Of a stretch of 49,620 bases of DNA, positions 42,624-49,620 are shown in pieces. Position 1 is the stretch's first letter; each line of letters opens with the position of its first letter. Made by a program: the position numbers and the translations under genes. Source of the DNA: Gammaproteobacteria bacterium (GTDB lineage Bacteria > Pseudomonadota > Gammaproteobacteria > Tenderiales > Tenderiaceae); NCBI GenBank assembly GCA_021731365.1, contig JAKFXL010000007.1, positions 1 to 49,620 of the forward strand. Reading direction: 5' to 3'. The notes under the pieces are model-generated. The model was not told the origin of the DNA. It ran no database searches and worked only from the letters and a program-made list of their open reading frames with translations.

Positions 42624-44117
42624 ATGAAGCGCTCACTACTTACCCTTGAACAGCTGCAATTTGATAACGGCTACCGGCAACTGCCCGCAGAGTTCTACCA
42701 CTCTGTGGCCCCTCAGCCACTGCACGGCAGCCATCTCATCAGTTTTAATGCCGCTGCCGCCGCGCTGATCGACCTGGATCCACAACAGGCCCAGCGCCCC
42801 GACTTCATCGACCACTTTAATGGTGCCACCCCACTGGCAGGGGCAGAGCCGCTGGCCATGTGTTACTCCGGCCACCAGTTTGGGGTCAACGTGCCACGGC
42901 TGGGGGATGGCCGGGCAATCCTGCTGGGGCAGGTGCGTAATATCGAAGGTGAACTGTGGGATCTGCAAGTAAAGGGCAGCGGCCCCACCCGTTACTCCCG
43001 CAATGCCGATGGCCGGGCCGTGCTGCGTTCCAGCATTCGTGAATATCTTTGTGGTGAGGCGATGCACGGGTTGGGCATCCCCACCACACGGGCACTCTGC
43101 CTTATTGGCAGTAATGAAGCGGTCTACCGTGAACAGCCAGAACCCGGCGCGATGGTGGTCCGTATGGCCCAGAGCCACATCCGCTTTGGCAGTTTTGAAT
43201 ATTGCTACTACACCGGCCAGCACGACAACCTGCGGCAGCTGGCGGACTATGTGATCGATGAGTTCTATCCAGAGGTCAGCGACCGCCCCGACCGCTACGT
43301 CGGGCTGCTGGAGGCGGTGATGGCACGTACTGTCCGGCTCATCGCCCAGTGGCAGCGGGTCGGATTTGCCCACGGCGTGATGAATAGCGACAACATGTCG
43401 ATCCTCGGGTTAACACTCGACTACGGCCCGTTTGGTTTTCTCGATACCTATCAAGCCGGTTTTATCTGCAACCACTCCGACCACCAAGGGCGCTACGCCT
43501 TTGACCAGCAACCTTATATAGGACTCTTTAATATGAGCTGCCTGGCGCAAGCACTGTTGCCACTGCTGGCAGACGAACCACAAGCCGGTGTAGAGACAGC
43601 CAAGGCCCAACTCAACCGCTACTGGGAACTCTATCGCCAGGAAGAGCTGCAGGTCGTGCGCGCCAAGCTGGGGTTACAAACAGAGCAGGATGAAGATCTC
43701 AACCTCTATCAAACGCTGCTCGCCCTGATGGAGGGGCAGGTCGACTACACCATCTTCTTCCGTGGCCTGTGTGACTTTGAACCGGGTAAAGTAGGTGCCA
43801 ACAAACTGCGCGACATGTTCCCAGATCGCGAAGCGTTTGATGTATGGGCAGCGCGCTACGGGCAGCGTTTGGCACTGGAGCAGAGCGATGACGCCGCGCG
43901 TAACTTGCGGATGCAACAGGCCAATCCCAAATACATACTGCGTAACCATCTTGCCGAAACCGCCATCCGCAAGGCTGAGGATGACGCTGACTATAGTGAA
44001 ATAGAACGGCTGCTGACACTGCTGCGCCACCCCTATGATGAACAGCCAGGGCATGAGCGGTATGCGGATCTACCGCCCGAGTGGGCGCAGTCGATAAGTG
44101 TCAGCTGCTCTTCCTAA
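42624..44117 (+). CDS. selO: SelO family protein adenylyltransferase
   Basis: 497 aa, matching YdiU/SelO. Motifs: MCYSGHQFGVNVPRLGDGRA, LQVKGSGPTRYSRNADGRA, the kinase-like HGVMNSDNMSILG with metal-binding Asn/Asp, and a C-terminus of SCSS that ends exactly as in the family (Cys replaces selenocysteine of the vertebrate protein). The enzyme transfers AMP to Ser/Thr/Tyr of target proteins, linked to redox stress. Its last 75 bp are duplicated downstream in decayed form. Confidence 0.96.
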   Translation: MKRSLLTLEQLQFDNGYRQLPAEFYHSVAPQPLHGSHLISFNAAAAALIDLDPQQAQRPDFIDHFNGATPLAGAEPLAMCYSGHQFGVNVPRLGDGRAILLGQVRNIEGELWDLQVKGSGPTRYSRNADGRAVLRSSIREYLCGEAMHGLGIPTTRALCLIGSNEAVYREQPEPGAMVVRMAQSHIRFGSFEYCYYTGQHDNLRQLADYVIDEFYPEVSDRPDRYVGLLEAVMARTVRLIAQWQRVGFAHGVMNSDNMSILGLTLDYGPFGFLDTYQAGFICNHSDHQGRYAFDQQPYIGLFNMSCLAQALLPLLADEPQAGVETAKAQLNRYWELYRQEELQVVRAKLGLQTEQDEDLNLYQTLLALMEGQVDYTIFFRGLCDFEPGKVGANKLRDMFPDREAFDVWAARYGQRLALEQSDDAARNLRMQQANPKYILRNHLAETAIRKAEDDADYSEIERLLTLLRHPYDEQPGHERYADLPPEWAQSISVSCSS

Positions 44118-44208
44118 GGTGTGATGGTTGTAGTGAGGATTGATAGGTAGAGCAGGACTCCAGACAGCTTCCGGTTCAAAACAAAAAGTAGGGTGGGCAT
44201 CGCCCACC
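44041..44208 (+). repeat. direct repeat A: selO tail plus downstream DNA
   Basis: The 3' end of selO and the following 90 bp (CAGCCAGGGCATGAGCGG ... REP hairpin) recur at 44229-44382. The most similar part (44125-44208 versus 44299-44382, offset 174) has few mismatches. It ends in a REP hairpin GGTGGGC-ATC-GCCCACC (44192-44208). Confidence 0.85.
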
Positions 44209-44228
44209 GCAGCCTAACCCCTATAAAA

Positions 44229-44382
44229 AACAGCCAGACCATGAATGGTTGCTGCTCCACCACCCGAGTGGGCGTAAGCCGTTCATCTTAAGATGCGCTG
44301 GTTGTAGTGAGGATTGATAGGTAGAGTAGGACTCCAGACAGCTTCCGATTCAATGTAAAAGGCAGGGCGGGCATCGCCCACG
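44229..44382 (+). repeat. direct repeat B: decayed copy of the selO tail
   Basis: Second copy of the segment at 44041-44208. The coding part has drifted and shifted frame (CAGCCAGACCATGAATGG, then CCCGAGTGGGCG), so it no longer encodes the SelO end. About 13 bp are missing relative to copy A. It ends in a similar REP-like hairpin (44367-44381; one stem mismatch) 17 bp before the RAYT start. Confidence 0.85.
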
Positions 44383-44398
44383 CAAAAACCCAACAGTC

Positions 44399-44959
44399 AT
44401 GTCGAATTATCGTAGAGCACAAGCAGAAGGCGGAACCTACTTCTTCACGGTTGTCACCTACCGCAGGCGACCGTTATTGACCTTGCCAGAGAGCCGAATT
44501 GCACTAAGATGCGCCATTGAAGAGGTGCGTAGCCAGTATCCCTTTACGATAGAAGCGTGGGTATTGCTGCCAGACCATCTCCACTGCATATGGCGACTGC
44601 CTGCAGGCGACAACGACTACTCGAAAAGATGGGGGCTGATTAAAGCCGGTTTTACCAAAAAAACCAAACACCTGTTTCAACGCGATGAATGGATGAGCGA
44701 CTCAAAGACACGCCATCGTGAAGTAACAATATGGCAGCGACGATTTTGGGAACATCAAATAAGAGATGAAACCGATTATCAGGCGCACATGGATTATATT
44801 CATCTCAACCCGGTTAAACATGGCTTGGTAAGTAATGTAAACGAATGGCCATATTCAACATTTCATCGGTATGTGCGCGAAGGTATATATGGGATTGAAT
44901 GGGGGTGTGGTGGTGATTCAGGTAAAGGAATGTTGGGTGAATGTGTTGAGGATGTTTGA
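44399..44959 (+). CDS. REP-associated tyrosine transposase (RAYT/TnpA_REP)
   Basis: 186 aa Y1-type single-strand nuclease. The N-terminus YFFTVVTYRRRPLL and LPDHLHCIW with the HUH pair His60/His62 bind the metal. The catalytic Tyr is probably Tyr133 in MDYIHLNPVKHGLV. RAYTs are domesticated relatives of IS200 transposases that act on REP hairpins. Matching REP hairpins with the same 7-bp stem GGTGGGC/GCCCACC flank the gene at 44192-44208 and 44963-44979, as expected for a RAYT with its own REPs. Confidence 0.92.
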   Translation: MSNYRRAQAEGGTYFFTVVTYRRRPLLTLPESRIALRCAIEEVRSQYPFTIEAWVLLPDHLHCIWRLPAGDNDYSKRWGLIKAGFTKKTKHLFQRDEWMSDSKTRHREVTIWQRRFWEHQIRDETDYQAHMDYIHLNPVKHGLVSNVNEWPYSTFHRYVREGIYGIEWGCGGDSGKGMLGECVEDV

Positions 44960-44962
44960 GTT

Positions 44963-44979
44963 GGTGGGCTGTGCCCACC
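44963..44979. repeat. REP hairpin downstream of RAYT
   Basis: GGTGGGC-TGT-GCCCACC, 3 bp after the RAYT stop. Same stem as the upstream REP but with loop TGT instead of ATC. The following CCTAC mirrors the GTAGG upstream of the left REP. Confidence 0.85.
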
Positions 44980-44986
44980 CTACAGG

Positions 44987-45014
44987 CTGTGAGTTGCACT
45001 TACGAGTTGAATCC
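44987..45014 (-). repeat. 28-bp inverted repeat, right copy
   Basis: Perfect reverse complement of 41264-41291 (begins CTGTGAGTTG, ends GAGTTGAATCC). A short REP-like string (TAGCGTAATCCGGG) follows at 45031-45044 and recurs at 46859-46872. Confidence 0.85.
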
Positions 45015-45163
45015 GCGCCGGAAGAAACGTAGCGTAATCCGGGAAAATTTGCTTCCAAACCCCATCACGCTTGTTTATAGTTACCTCGTTAGCATTCGAT
45101 TGCCCAGTACGCTGGAGAGTAAAAACAGGACCACCCCACATACCCAGGAAGGGTTAGATCACC

Positions 45164-46120
45164 GTGCACTTAACGCTAAAACCACTTGCCACTTTGAGTG
45201 AAGAGGAGATAGGCCTCGTCACACTCCCCTTTTTTGCCGTCAGCTACTTAAAAGGTAGCCAGCGCGGTTGTGGCACTCTCAGTGGATACGCCACCGCACT
45301 GGCCGCGTGTATGGATCGCCACGACAGATACTGTGACCACAAACAGCGCGCGTTTGAACGGTTGTGCCAGCAGGTTGAAGAGGCCGTGCTGGTTGTTTTG
45401 GAAAAGCAGCCACTCTCTGCAGCCTATTATCAAGTGGATGGTCAGTGGCAAGTCACCAAGTGTGTATGGGGTGTTTTTGCACGTACTCGCTTAGAACAGC
45501 AGCTAAAACACATCGAGCAACAGAAACATCAACAGGCATTCCGCCAGACCCAGCGAGTTACAGCCAGTGCCTTTATTATTGAAGAGATCAGTGAGGCGGA
45601 GCGCAGAACCATCACACTGGGGCCACACGAAGAGCCGGGGTATCAGTCTTGGAGTAATGAACAGCCCGCTGTCTATACAGGCCCCCCCGACGAAGGAATA
45701 GAACCCATCTTCAGTCCAATGGATGTGGTAGATGCTATGCTGGAAGGCACGGCCGTAGCGGGTATCCGTGACTATCTACCTTCGCGCCGTAATGTGGTTA
45801 AGCAGATGAAGGTTGATATAGAACCAGGAAGGGCAGCTAGTGACGGGGTGGCTCCAAAAAGTGCAAAGCCGTCTTTATCTGCTCATAAAGAGGCACTCAA
45901 AAAAGCGCAACAAGAAGTAGGGAAACTGCCAAAAGGCAAGCCAGGAAAGTTCGGAAGCCCACAAGCTGGGGATTCTAGAAAAGGATATAGGCTTGATCCC
46001 CCACACGATGGTGTGGCTACAGGTGAGCCAGAATCTAAACCCCATATTAATTGGTGGGATTACAGTAGTGGTAAGCGTGGAAAAGGTGGACGAAGTGGTG
46101 CTATACCAATAGAGGATTGA
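45164..46120 (+). CDS. putative polymorphic toxin with unknown N-terminal region
   Basis: 318 aa from a GTG start, with AGGAAGGG about 11 bp upstream. Residues 1-135 are Cys- and Gln-rich and helical, with no signal peptide, VgrG, PAAR or RHS motifs. Residues 136-236 are a linker with SPMDVVDAMLEGTAVAGIRD. The last 80 or so look like a polymorphic-toxin C-terminal domain: helix AHKEALKKAQQEV, Lys/Gly-rich KGKPGKFGSPQ, YRLDPPHDG with His281, HINWWDY with His294, and GKRGKGGRSGAIPIED at the end. Such His/Lys/Arg-rich tails are typical of nuclease toxins, but I cannot name the family. It is followed 6 bp later by an acidic protein that fits an immunity factor. A role in competition is inference. 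Confidence 0.6.
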   Translation: MHLTLKPLATLSEEEIGLVTLPFFAVSYLKGSQRGCGTLSGYATALAACMDRHDRYCDHKQRAFERLCQQVEEAVLVVLEKQPLSAAYYQVDGQWQVTKCVWGVFARTRLEQQLKHIEQQKHQQAFRQTQRVTASAFIIEEISEAERRTITLGPHEEPGYQSWSNEQPAVYTGPPDEGIEPIFSPMDVVDAMLEGTAVAGIRDYLPSRRNVVKQMKVDIEPGRAASDGVAPKSAKPSLSAHKEALKKAQQEVGKLPKGKPGKFGSPQAGDSRKGYRLDPPHDGVATGEPESKPHINWWDYSSGKRGKGGRSGAIPIED

Positions 46121-46126
46121 GGTGTT

Positions 46127-46567
46127 ATGGATCAGATAAAGGTTGATAATTTTGTTAAGGAAAATCCTGATGGTACTTTTCCAAAATATGTGGCCTTGGA
46201 CAAAGAGAGTTGTGCTGAGATTCGTTTGTCGCTTTCTGAAAGGCTAGAAATTGATGTTTCATCAGGTAGTATGGTGTTGGTTAATGCAATAGACAGGCTT
46301 GGCGAAATATGTGGCAGGTTTAATTGTGACGATGATGAATTGGACTTGAAAAAAACACTGTCTTCTTTGGAAATATACTGGCCAGAGTATGTTTTTATCA
46401 ATTGGTATCGATACGATGATATAGATAAGGTGAAGTTTTCTGATCTAGCAAACCATTTTGATGATGTTTGGTATCCGAATGTTGATGATATAGACATTTT
46501 TGATGAAACGTTTACGTGGGTGTTATCTTTGACTCACTACGGAGTGATAAAAATTTTAAGAGTTTGA
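46127..46567 (+). CDS. putative immunity protein
   Basis: 146 aa, strongly acidic (FNCDDDELDLKK; YRYDDIDKVKFSD; PNVDDIDIFDE), with no signal peptide or membrane helix. It starts 6 bp after the putative toxin stop, with GAGG between. The coding DNA is visibly richer in A and T than the neighbouring genes, which suggests transfer. An acidic partner right after a basic toxin C-terminus is the usual arrangement of immunity proteins. I recognise no family by name; the Trp/Tyr-rich acidic surface recalls SMI1/SUKH-type immunity proteins only loosely. Confidence 0.6.
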   Translation: MDQIKVDNFVKENPDGTFPKYVALDKESCAEIRLSLSERLEIDVSSGSMVLVNAIDRLGEICGRFNCDDDELDLKKTLSSLEIYWPEYVFINWYRYDDIDKVKFSDLANHFDDVWYPNVDDIDIFDETFTWVLSLTHYGVIKILRV

Positions 46568-46610
46568 TTTGTTATTGATGACGTTGATTTTCCATAACCT
46601 TGGTTGAAAC

Positions 46611-46628
46611 CACCGGCTTTAGCCGGTG
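46611..46628. repeat. TTTA-loop hairpin 1
   Basis: CACCGGC-TTTA-GCCGGTG, a 7-bp perfect stem. First of three hairpins with identical loops but different stems, 44 bp after the putative immunity gene. Confidence 0.8.
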
Positions 46629-46663
46629 ACTTTGACCTTAAATATTTTGACTCATGCGCGTTT

Positions 46664-46705
46664 AGCTGGGTGCGGTTAGACGACTTTAGTCGTCTGCACC
46701 CGGCT
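46664..46705. repeat. TTTA-loop hairpin 2, extended
   Basis: AGACGAC-TTTA-GTCGTCT inside an outer stem AGCTGGGTGC / GCACCCGGCT (one G-T pair) with a 4-nt bulge, so the whole folds into an imperfect 17-bp hairpin. Confidence 0.8.
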
Positions 46706-46713
46706 GCGCTAAC

Positions 46714-46733
46714 CCACCTACTTTAGTAGGTGG
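46714..46733. repeat. TTTA-loop hairpin 3
   Basis: CCACCTAC-TTTA-GTAGGTGG, 8-bp perfect stem. Hairpins of this form are seen at the ends of IS200/IS605-type elements, so the trio may be what remains of such an element or a non-autonomous derivative. Confidence 0.8.
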
Positions 46734-47137
46734 TAGTTTAGTTTATTTTTTAGCAAGGTAGCCCAATGGGATGGACTCCTCCTTCCTGATTGACTGGTTA
46801 ACTTCACTTCCAGTCTGGCACATTGATGCCGTTTAGCGAGTAGCCCGGATGCAGCGATAGCGTAATCCGGGGTTATCTTCCGTCCCGGATTCCACTCCGT
46901 TCCATCCAGGCTACAAATTCCAACGCGGTAAGGCGCACTGAGTAAGGCGTCAATGCCCAATGCACTCGCATTGCTCGCGGGGCAGGCTCTAAACGAAGCG
47001 CATTGCGCCGAATGGGGCTATTAGACACCGCCTGTAGCCCAAGTCTGAGAAGCTCTGTTTACTCCATTCATGGTTCGACAAGCTCACAAGGAACGAAGTA
47101 GTAAATCAGAGGGTTATAGCAACAACTCAGCTCCGAT
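46734..47137. other. gene-free stretch made of degraded REP-type repeats
   Basis: About 400 bp without a gene. It holds GCCCGGATGCAGCGATAGCG with AATCCGGG (46842-46872), facing CCCGGATTCC at 46885, a GCATTGCTCGCGGGGCAGG unit with GCGCATTGCGCC, and a 22-bp fragment of the MITE-like repeat (47066-47087). These look like piled-up REP/MITE fragments. Confidence 0.55.
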
Positions 47138-49620
47138 CTACTCCTCCCGCTCAGCCAATATCTGCTTCAACTCTGGCACACAAGAGCCGCAGTTGGTGCC
47201 GGCCTTGAGTGCTTTACCGATGGCTTCGGCGCTGGTGAGGTTTTGTGCCTTGATGGCGGCGGTGATGGTATTGATGCCGACGGAGAAACAGGCGCAGACG
47301 ATGTGGCCGACATCGGTCTGGCCGACGGGGGGTTTGCCGAGCAGGATGCCTTTGCGTTCGTCATCGGCCAGTGTCTCTTTGGCAAAGAGTCCGGCGAGCC
47401 AGCTGCGTGATGGCAGTTCATGGCTGGGGGCGATGAAGATGCAGCTCTCAACGCGGTTGCTGACCATACGTACGCCGCGATAGTGGTGGCGGCGGGCGTC
47501 GTGGTACTCCACCCAATTGACGTCGTGGTCACTGGCGCAAAGCATATTGCGCGCCCAGCTGGGCCAGTTTTCAGTGGCTTGATCGCCAGCAATTTCGTAA
47601 CGGTAGAAGCCGTCGCCGGTGGCGCGTACCCAGTAGCTTGCGCCTTCGATGTTGAGTTTGCGTCGTGACAGCAGAAAGCCGTGCCACGTGGCTTGATAGG
47701 GTTGAATCCGTACCGGGGTCTGTTTTAACTCTGGCTGGCCGGAGATGGGGTCGACCACGGGGTTGACCAGGGCATCAACACGGGCCTGACTGGCAAACTG
47801 GTCGTTCCAGTGCATCGGTATAAAGACGCTGCCGCGCTGCTGGCCATCGTCATAACGGACCCGTACGATCACTTCGCCCCAACGGCTGAAGACCTTGGCC
47901 AGTGCACCATCTTTTGCGCCGGCCTCTTTGCCATCCAGTGGGTGTATCTCGACATAGGGTTCGGCACTGTGTTCACTCAGTCGTGGTGCCTTGCCGGTGC
48001 GGGTCATGGTGTGCCAGTGGTCACGTACCCGGCCGGTATTGAGTGTGAAGGGGAAATTTGCGCTGGTACCGTTTTGTGGTGGACGTGGTTCGATGGCGAT
48101 GAACTGCGCCTTGCCGGAGGGGGTGAAAAACTGGCCGCTGGTAAACATGCGGGCGGTACCACGCCCCCCTTTTACTGGCCACTGAATCGGCTCCAGCAGA
48201 TCGTATTGGGCGTCGTTGATGTTGCTCAGTTCGCCAATATCAAAGTCGCGTTTGCCACCGTTCTGGTGGCCGGAGAGGGCGGCGTGTTCACGAAAGATGT
48301 CGGCAGCGCTGGTGAAATCAAAGCCGTTGCTGAACCCCATCCGTTGGGCCACTTCAGCAATGGCCCACCAGTCAGGTTTGGCCTGGCCGGGGGCGGCGAG
48401 GAAGGGGCGCTGGCGTGAGATGCGGCGTTCGCTGTTGGTGACGGTGCCCTCTTTTTCGCCCCAGCCGAGTGCCGGCAGCAGTACATGGCCAAGGGCGGTG
48501 GTATCGGTGTGGCGCATGATGTCTGAGACAACCACAAGGTCGCACTTTTGTAGCGCACTACGGACGTGGTCGGCGTCGGGCATGCTGACGACCGGGTTGG
48601 TGGCGATGATCCAGACGGCCTTGATGCTTCCGGCGTCGATGGCGTTAAACATATCCACCGCTTTTAAACCTTGATGGTCGGCGATGAGGGGTGACTGCCA
48701 GAACCCTTGCACCAGCTCACGATGGTCTGGATTGTTGATCTCCATGTGGGCGGCCAGCATGTTGGCCATGCCACCGACCTCACGTCCACCCATGGCATTG
48801 GGCTGACCGGTAAAGGAGAATGGCCCCATGCCGGCGCGGCCGATACGGCCCGTGAGTAGATGGCAGTTGATGATGGCGTTGACCTTGTCGGTGCCGCTGC
48901 TCGATTGGTTGATCCCTTGTGAGTAGACGGTGATGGCCCGTTCTGTACGGGCAAAGAGGCGATAAAACTCGGCGACGTCGGCAGCGGGCAGGCCACATTT
49001 TTCTGCCACGGCCTCCACGGTGGGGGCGGTTGTCTGGGCCATATCCAGGGCCGCTTGATGCCCTTCGGTGTAGTGGTTGACGTAGAGATCGTTAAACTCG
49101 CCATCCTGATTCAGGTAGGTCAGCAGGCCGTTAAAGAGCAGTGCATCGCTGCCGGGTTTAAGTGGCAGGTGCAGGTCGGCGATGTCACAGGTGGCGGTTT
49201 TGCGTGGATCGATAACGATGACCCGCAGATCGTTATCCTCTTTTTTCGCCTTAACGATACGCTGATACAGAACGGGATGGCACCAGGCGGTATTGGAACC
49301 CACCAGGACGATCAGTTTGGCGCGCTCCAGATCTTCATAGCTACAGGGCACGGTATCTGAACCAAAGGCGCGTTTGTGTCCGGCAACGGATGAGGACATG
49401 CAGAGGCGCGAGTTGGTATCGATGTTGGCGCTGCCGACATACCCCTTCATCAATTTGTTGGCGACGTAGTAGTCCTCGGTGAGCAGCTGGCCGGAGACGT
49501 ACATGGCGACGGCATCCGGGCCGTGCTCTTTGATCACGGCGTTAAAGCCAGCGGCGACACGATTGAGGGCATCGTCCCAGCTGCTGTCTACGCCGTCGAT
49601 CATGGGGGAGAGCAGGCGCT
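47138..49620 (-). CDS. nasA: assimilatory nitrate reductase catalytic subunit (5' partial)
   Basis: At least 826 aa; the frame is open to the right edge, so the N-terminus with its [4Fe-4S] cysteines is outside the window. Molybdopterin-oxidoreductase features include NSRLCMSSSVAGHKRAFG, LVGSNTAWCHPVLYQR, INCHLLTGRIGRAGMGPFSFTGQPNAMGGREVGG (read in two parts) and the C-terminal dinucleotide-binding domain (LNTGRVRDHWHTMTRTG). The end carries a BFD-like [2Fe-2S] domain, HIVCACFSVG and GTNCGSCVPEL, found in NasA-type enzymes that take electrons from NAD(P)H or ferredoxin partners. It reduces nitrate to nitrite in the cytoplasm. Confidence 0.92.
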   Translation of the reverse strand, partial: RLLSPMIDGVDSSWDDALNRVAAGFNAVIKEHGPDAVAMYVSGQLLTEDYYVANKLMKGYVGSANIDTNSRLCMSSSVAGHKRAFGSDTVPCSYEDLERAKLIVLVGSNTAWCHPVLYQRIVKAKKEDNDLRVIVIDPRKTATCDIADLHLPLKPGSDALLFNGLLTYLNQDGEFNDLYVNHYTEGHQAALDMAQTTAPTVEAVAEKCGLPAADVAEFYRLFARTERAITVYSQGINQSSSGTDKVNAIINCHLLTGRIGRAGMGPFSFTGQPNAMGGREVGGMANMLAAHMEINNPDHRELVQGFWQSPLIADHQGLKAVDMFNAIDAGSIKAVWIIATNPVVSMPDADHVRSALQKCDLVVVSDIMRHTDTTALGHVLLPALGWGEKEGTVTNSERRISRQRPFLAAPGQAKPDWWAIAEVAQRMGFSNGFDFTSAADIFREHAALSGHQNGGKRDFDIGELSNINDAQYDLLEPIQWPVKGGRGTARMFTSGQFFTPSGKAQFIAIEPRPPQNGTSANFPFTLNTGRVRDHWHTMTRTGKAPRLSEHSAEPYVEIHPLDGKEAGAKDGALAKVFSRWGEVIVRVRYDDGQQRGSVFIPMHWNDQFASQARVDALVNPVVDPISGQPELKQTPVRIQPYQATWHGFLLSRRKLNIEGASYWVRATGDGFYRYEIAGDQATENWPSWARNMLCASDHDVNWVEYHDARRHHYRGVRMVSNRVESCIFIAPSHELPSRSWLAGLFAKETLADDERKGILLGKPPVGQTDVGHIVCACFSVGINTITAAIKAQNLTSAEAIGKALKAGTNCGSCVPELKQILAEREE

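Noticed and set aside
44956-45201. 81-aa plus-strand frame between RAYT and toxin
   Set aside because: Covers the 28-bp repeat and REP strings and overlaps the toxin start; no ribosome site.
47070-47483. 137-aa plus-strand frame starting MVRQAHKERS
   Set aside because: Begins in the repeat fragment and continues antisense to nasA; not a gene.
1-49620. CRISPR arrays, rRNA genes, riboswitches
   Set aside because: No regularly spaced repeats, no rRNA sequence and no recognisable riboswitch core seen on either strand.

Overview
This window reads as the chromosome of a gammaproteobacterium. The evidence is the rpsF-priB-rpsR-rplI-dnaB-alr cluster (priB with S6/S18), rnr-rlmB, an Rsd/AlgQ-type anti-sigma-70 factor, DksA, RlmD, CysM, YgiQ, SelO and a RelA-clade long RSH. 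A CbbY-like HAD phosphatase and an assimilatory nitrate reductase fit an environmental, possibly autotrophic organism such as a sulfur oxidiser; that lifestyle is inference, because no RuBisCO or sulfur genes are in view.

Layout: 1-3542 holds the end of a DnaJ-related gene, then an ECF sigma factor, its zinc-binding membrane anti-sigma factor, a small charged secreted protein and a TPR plus outer-membrane beta-barrel protein, probably one operon. 3625-15404 is mostly housekeeping: YgiQ radical SAM protein, TauE/SafE permease, Sel1 protein, Rsd, a LonB-like AAA protease, RelA, an orphan acidic protein, HPF, a nitroreductase and PBP7. 16066-17797 lies between a tRNA-Leu and a tRNA-Ser gene and is a decayed insertion: an integrase tail beside the tRNA 3' end and a frameshifted acyl carrier protein running into a membrane protein. 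17997-31742 carries a Bax-inhibitor-1 protein, a TrpD2-like protein, acs, a DUF3579 protein, dksA, CbbY-like HAD plus aminotransferase, an MscS-like protein, gltA with a translationally coupled 40-aa membrane peptide, cysM, a PolB-type exonuclease homologue lacking its first catalytic motif, and rlmD. 31863-40400 is a compact block of translation and replication genes (tRNA-Leu, rnr, rlmB, rpsF, priB, rpsR, DUF2232, rplI, dnaB, alr).

From about 40.5 kb the sequence becomes accessory: a zinc-ribbon membrane protein, a MITE-like repeat (second copy of one at 26.95 kb), an M48 lipoprotein protease, a cluster of DnaA boxes without a gene, selO with a duplicated, decayed copy of its tail, a REP-associated tyrosine transposase (RAYT) between REP hairpins, a putative polymorphic toxin followed 6 bp later by a putative immunity protein, and three hairpins that share a TTTA loop but differ in stem. 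The window ends inside a nitrate reductase gene (nasA type).

Best candidates for something new: the toxin/immunity pair with an unfamiliar N-terminal region (45164-46567), the intergenic DnaA-box cluster (42266-42467), a RelA with both an intact hydrolase site and a RelA-type synthetase motif, the catalytically degenerate exonuclease homologue, and the gltA-coupled micropeptide.
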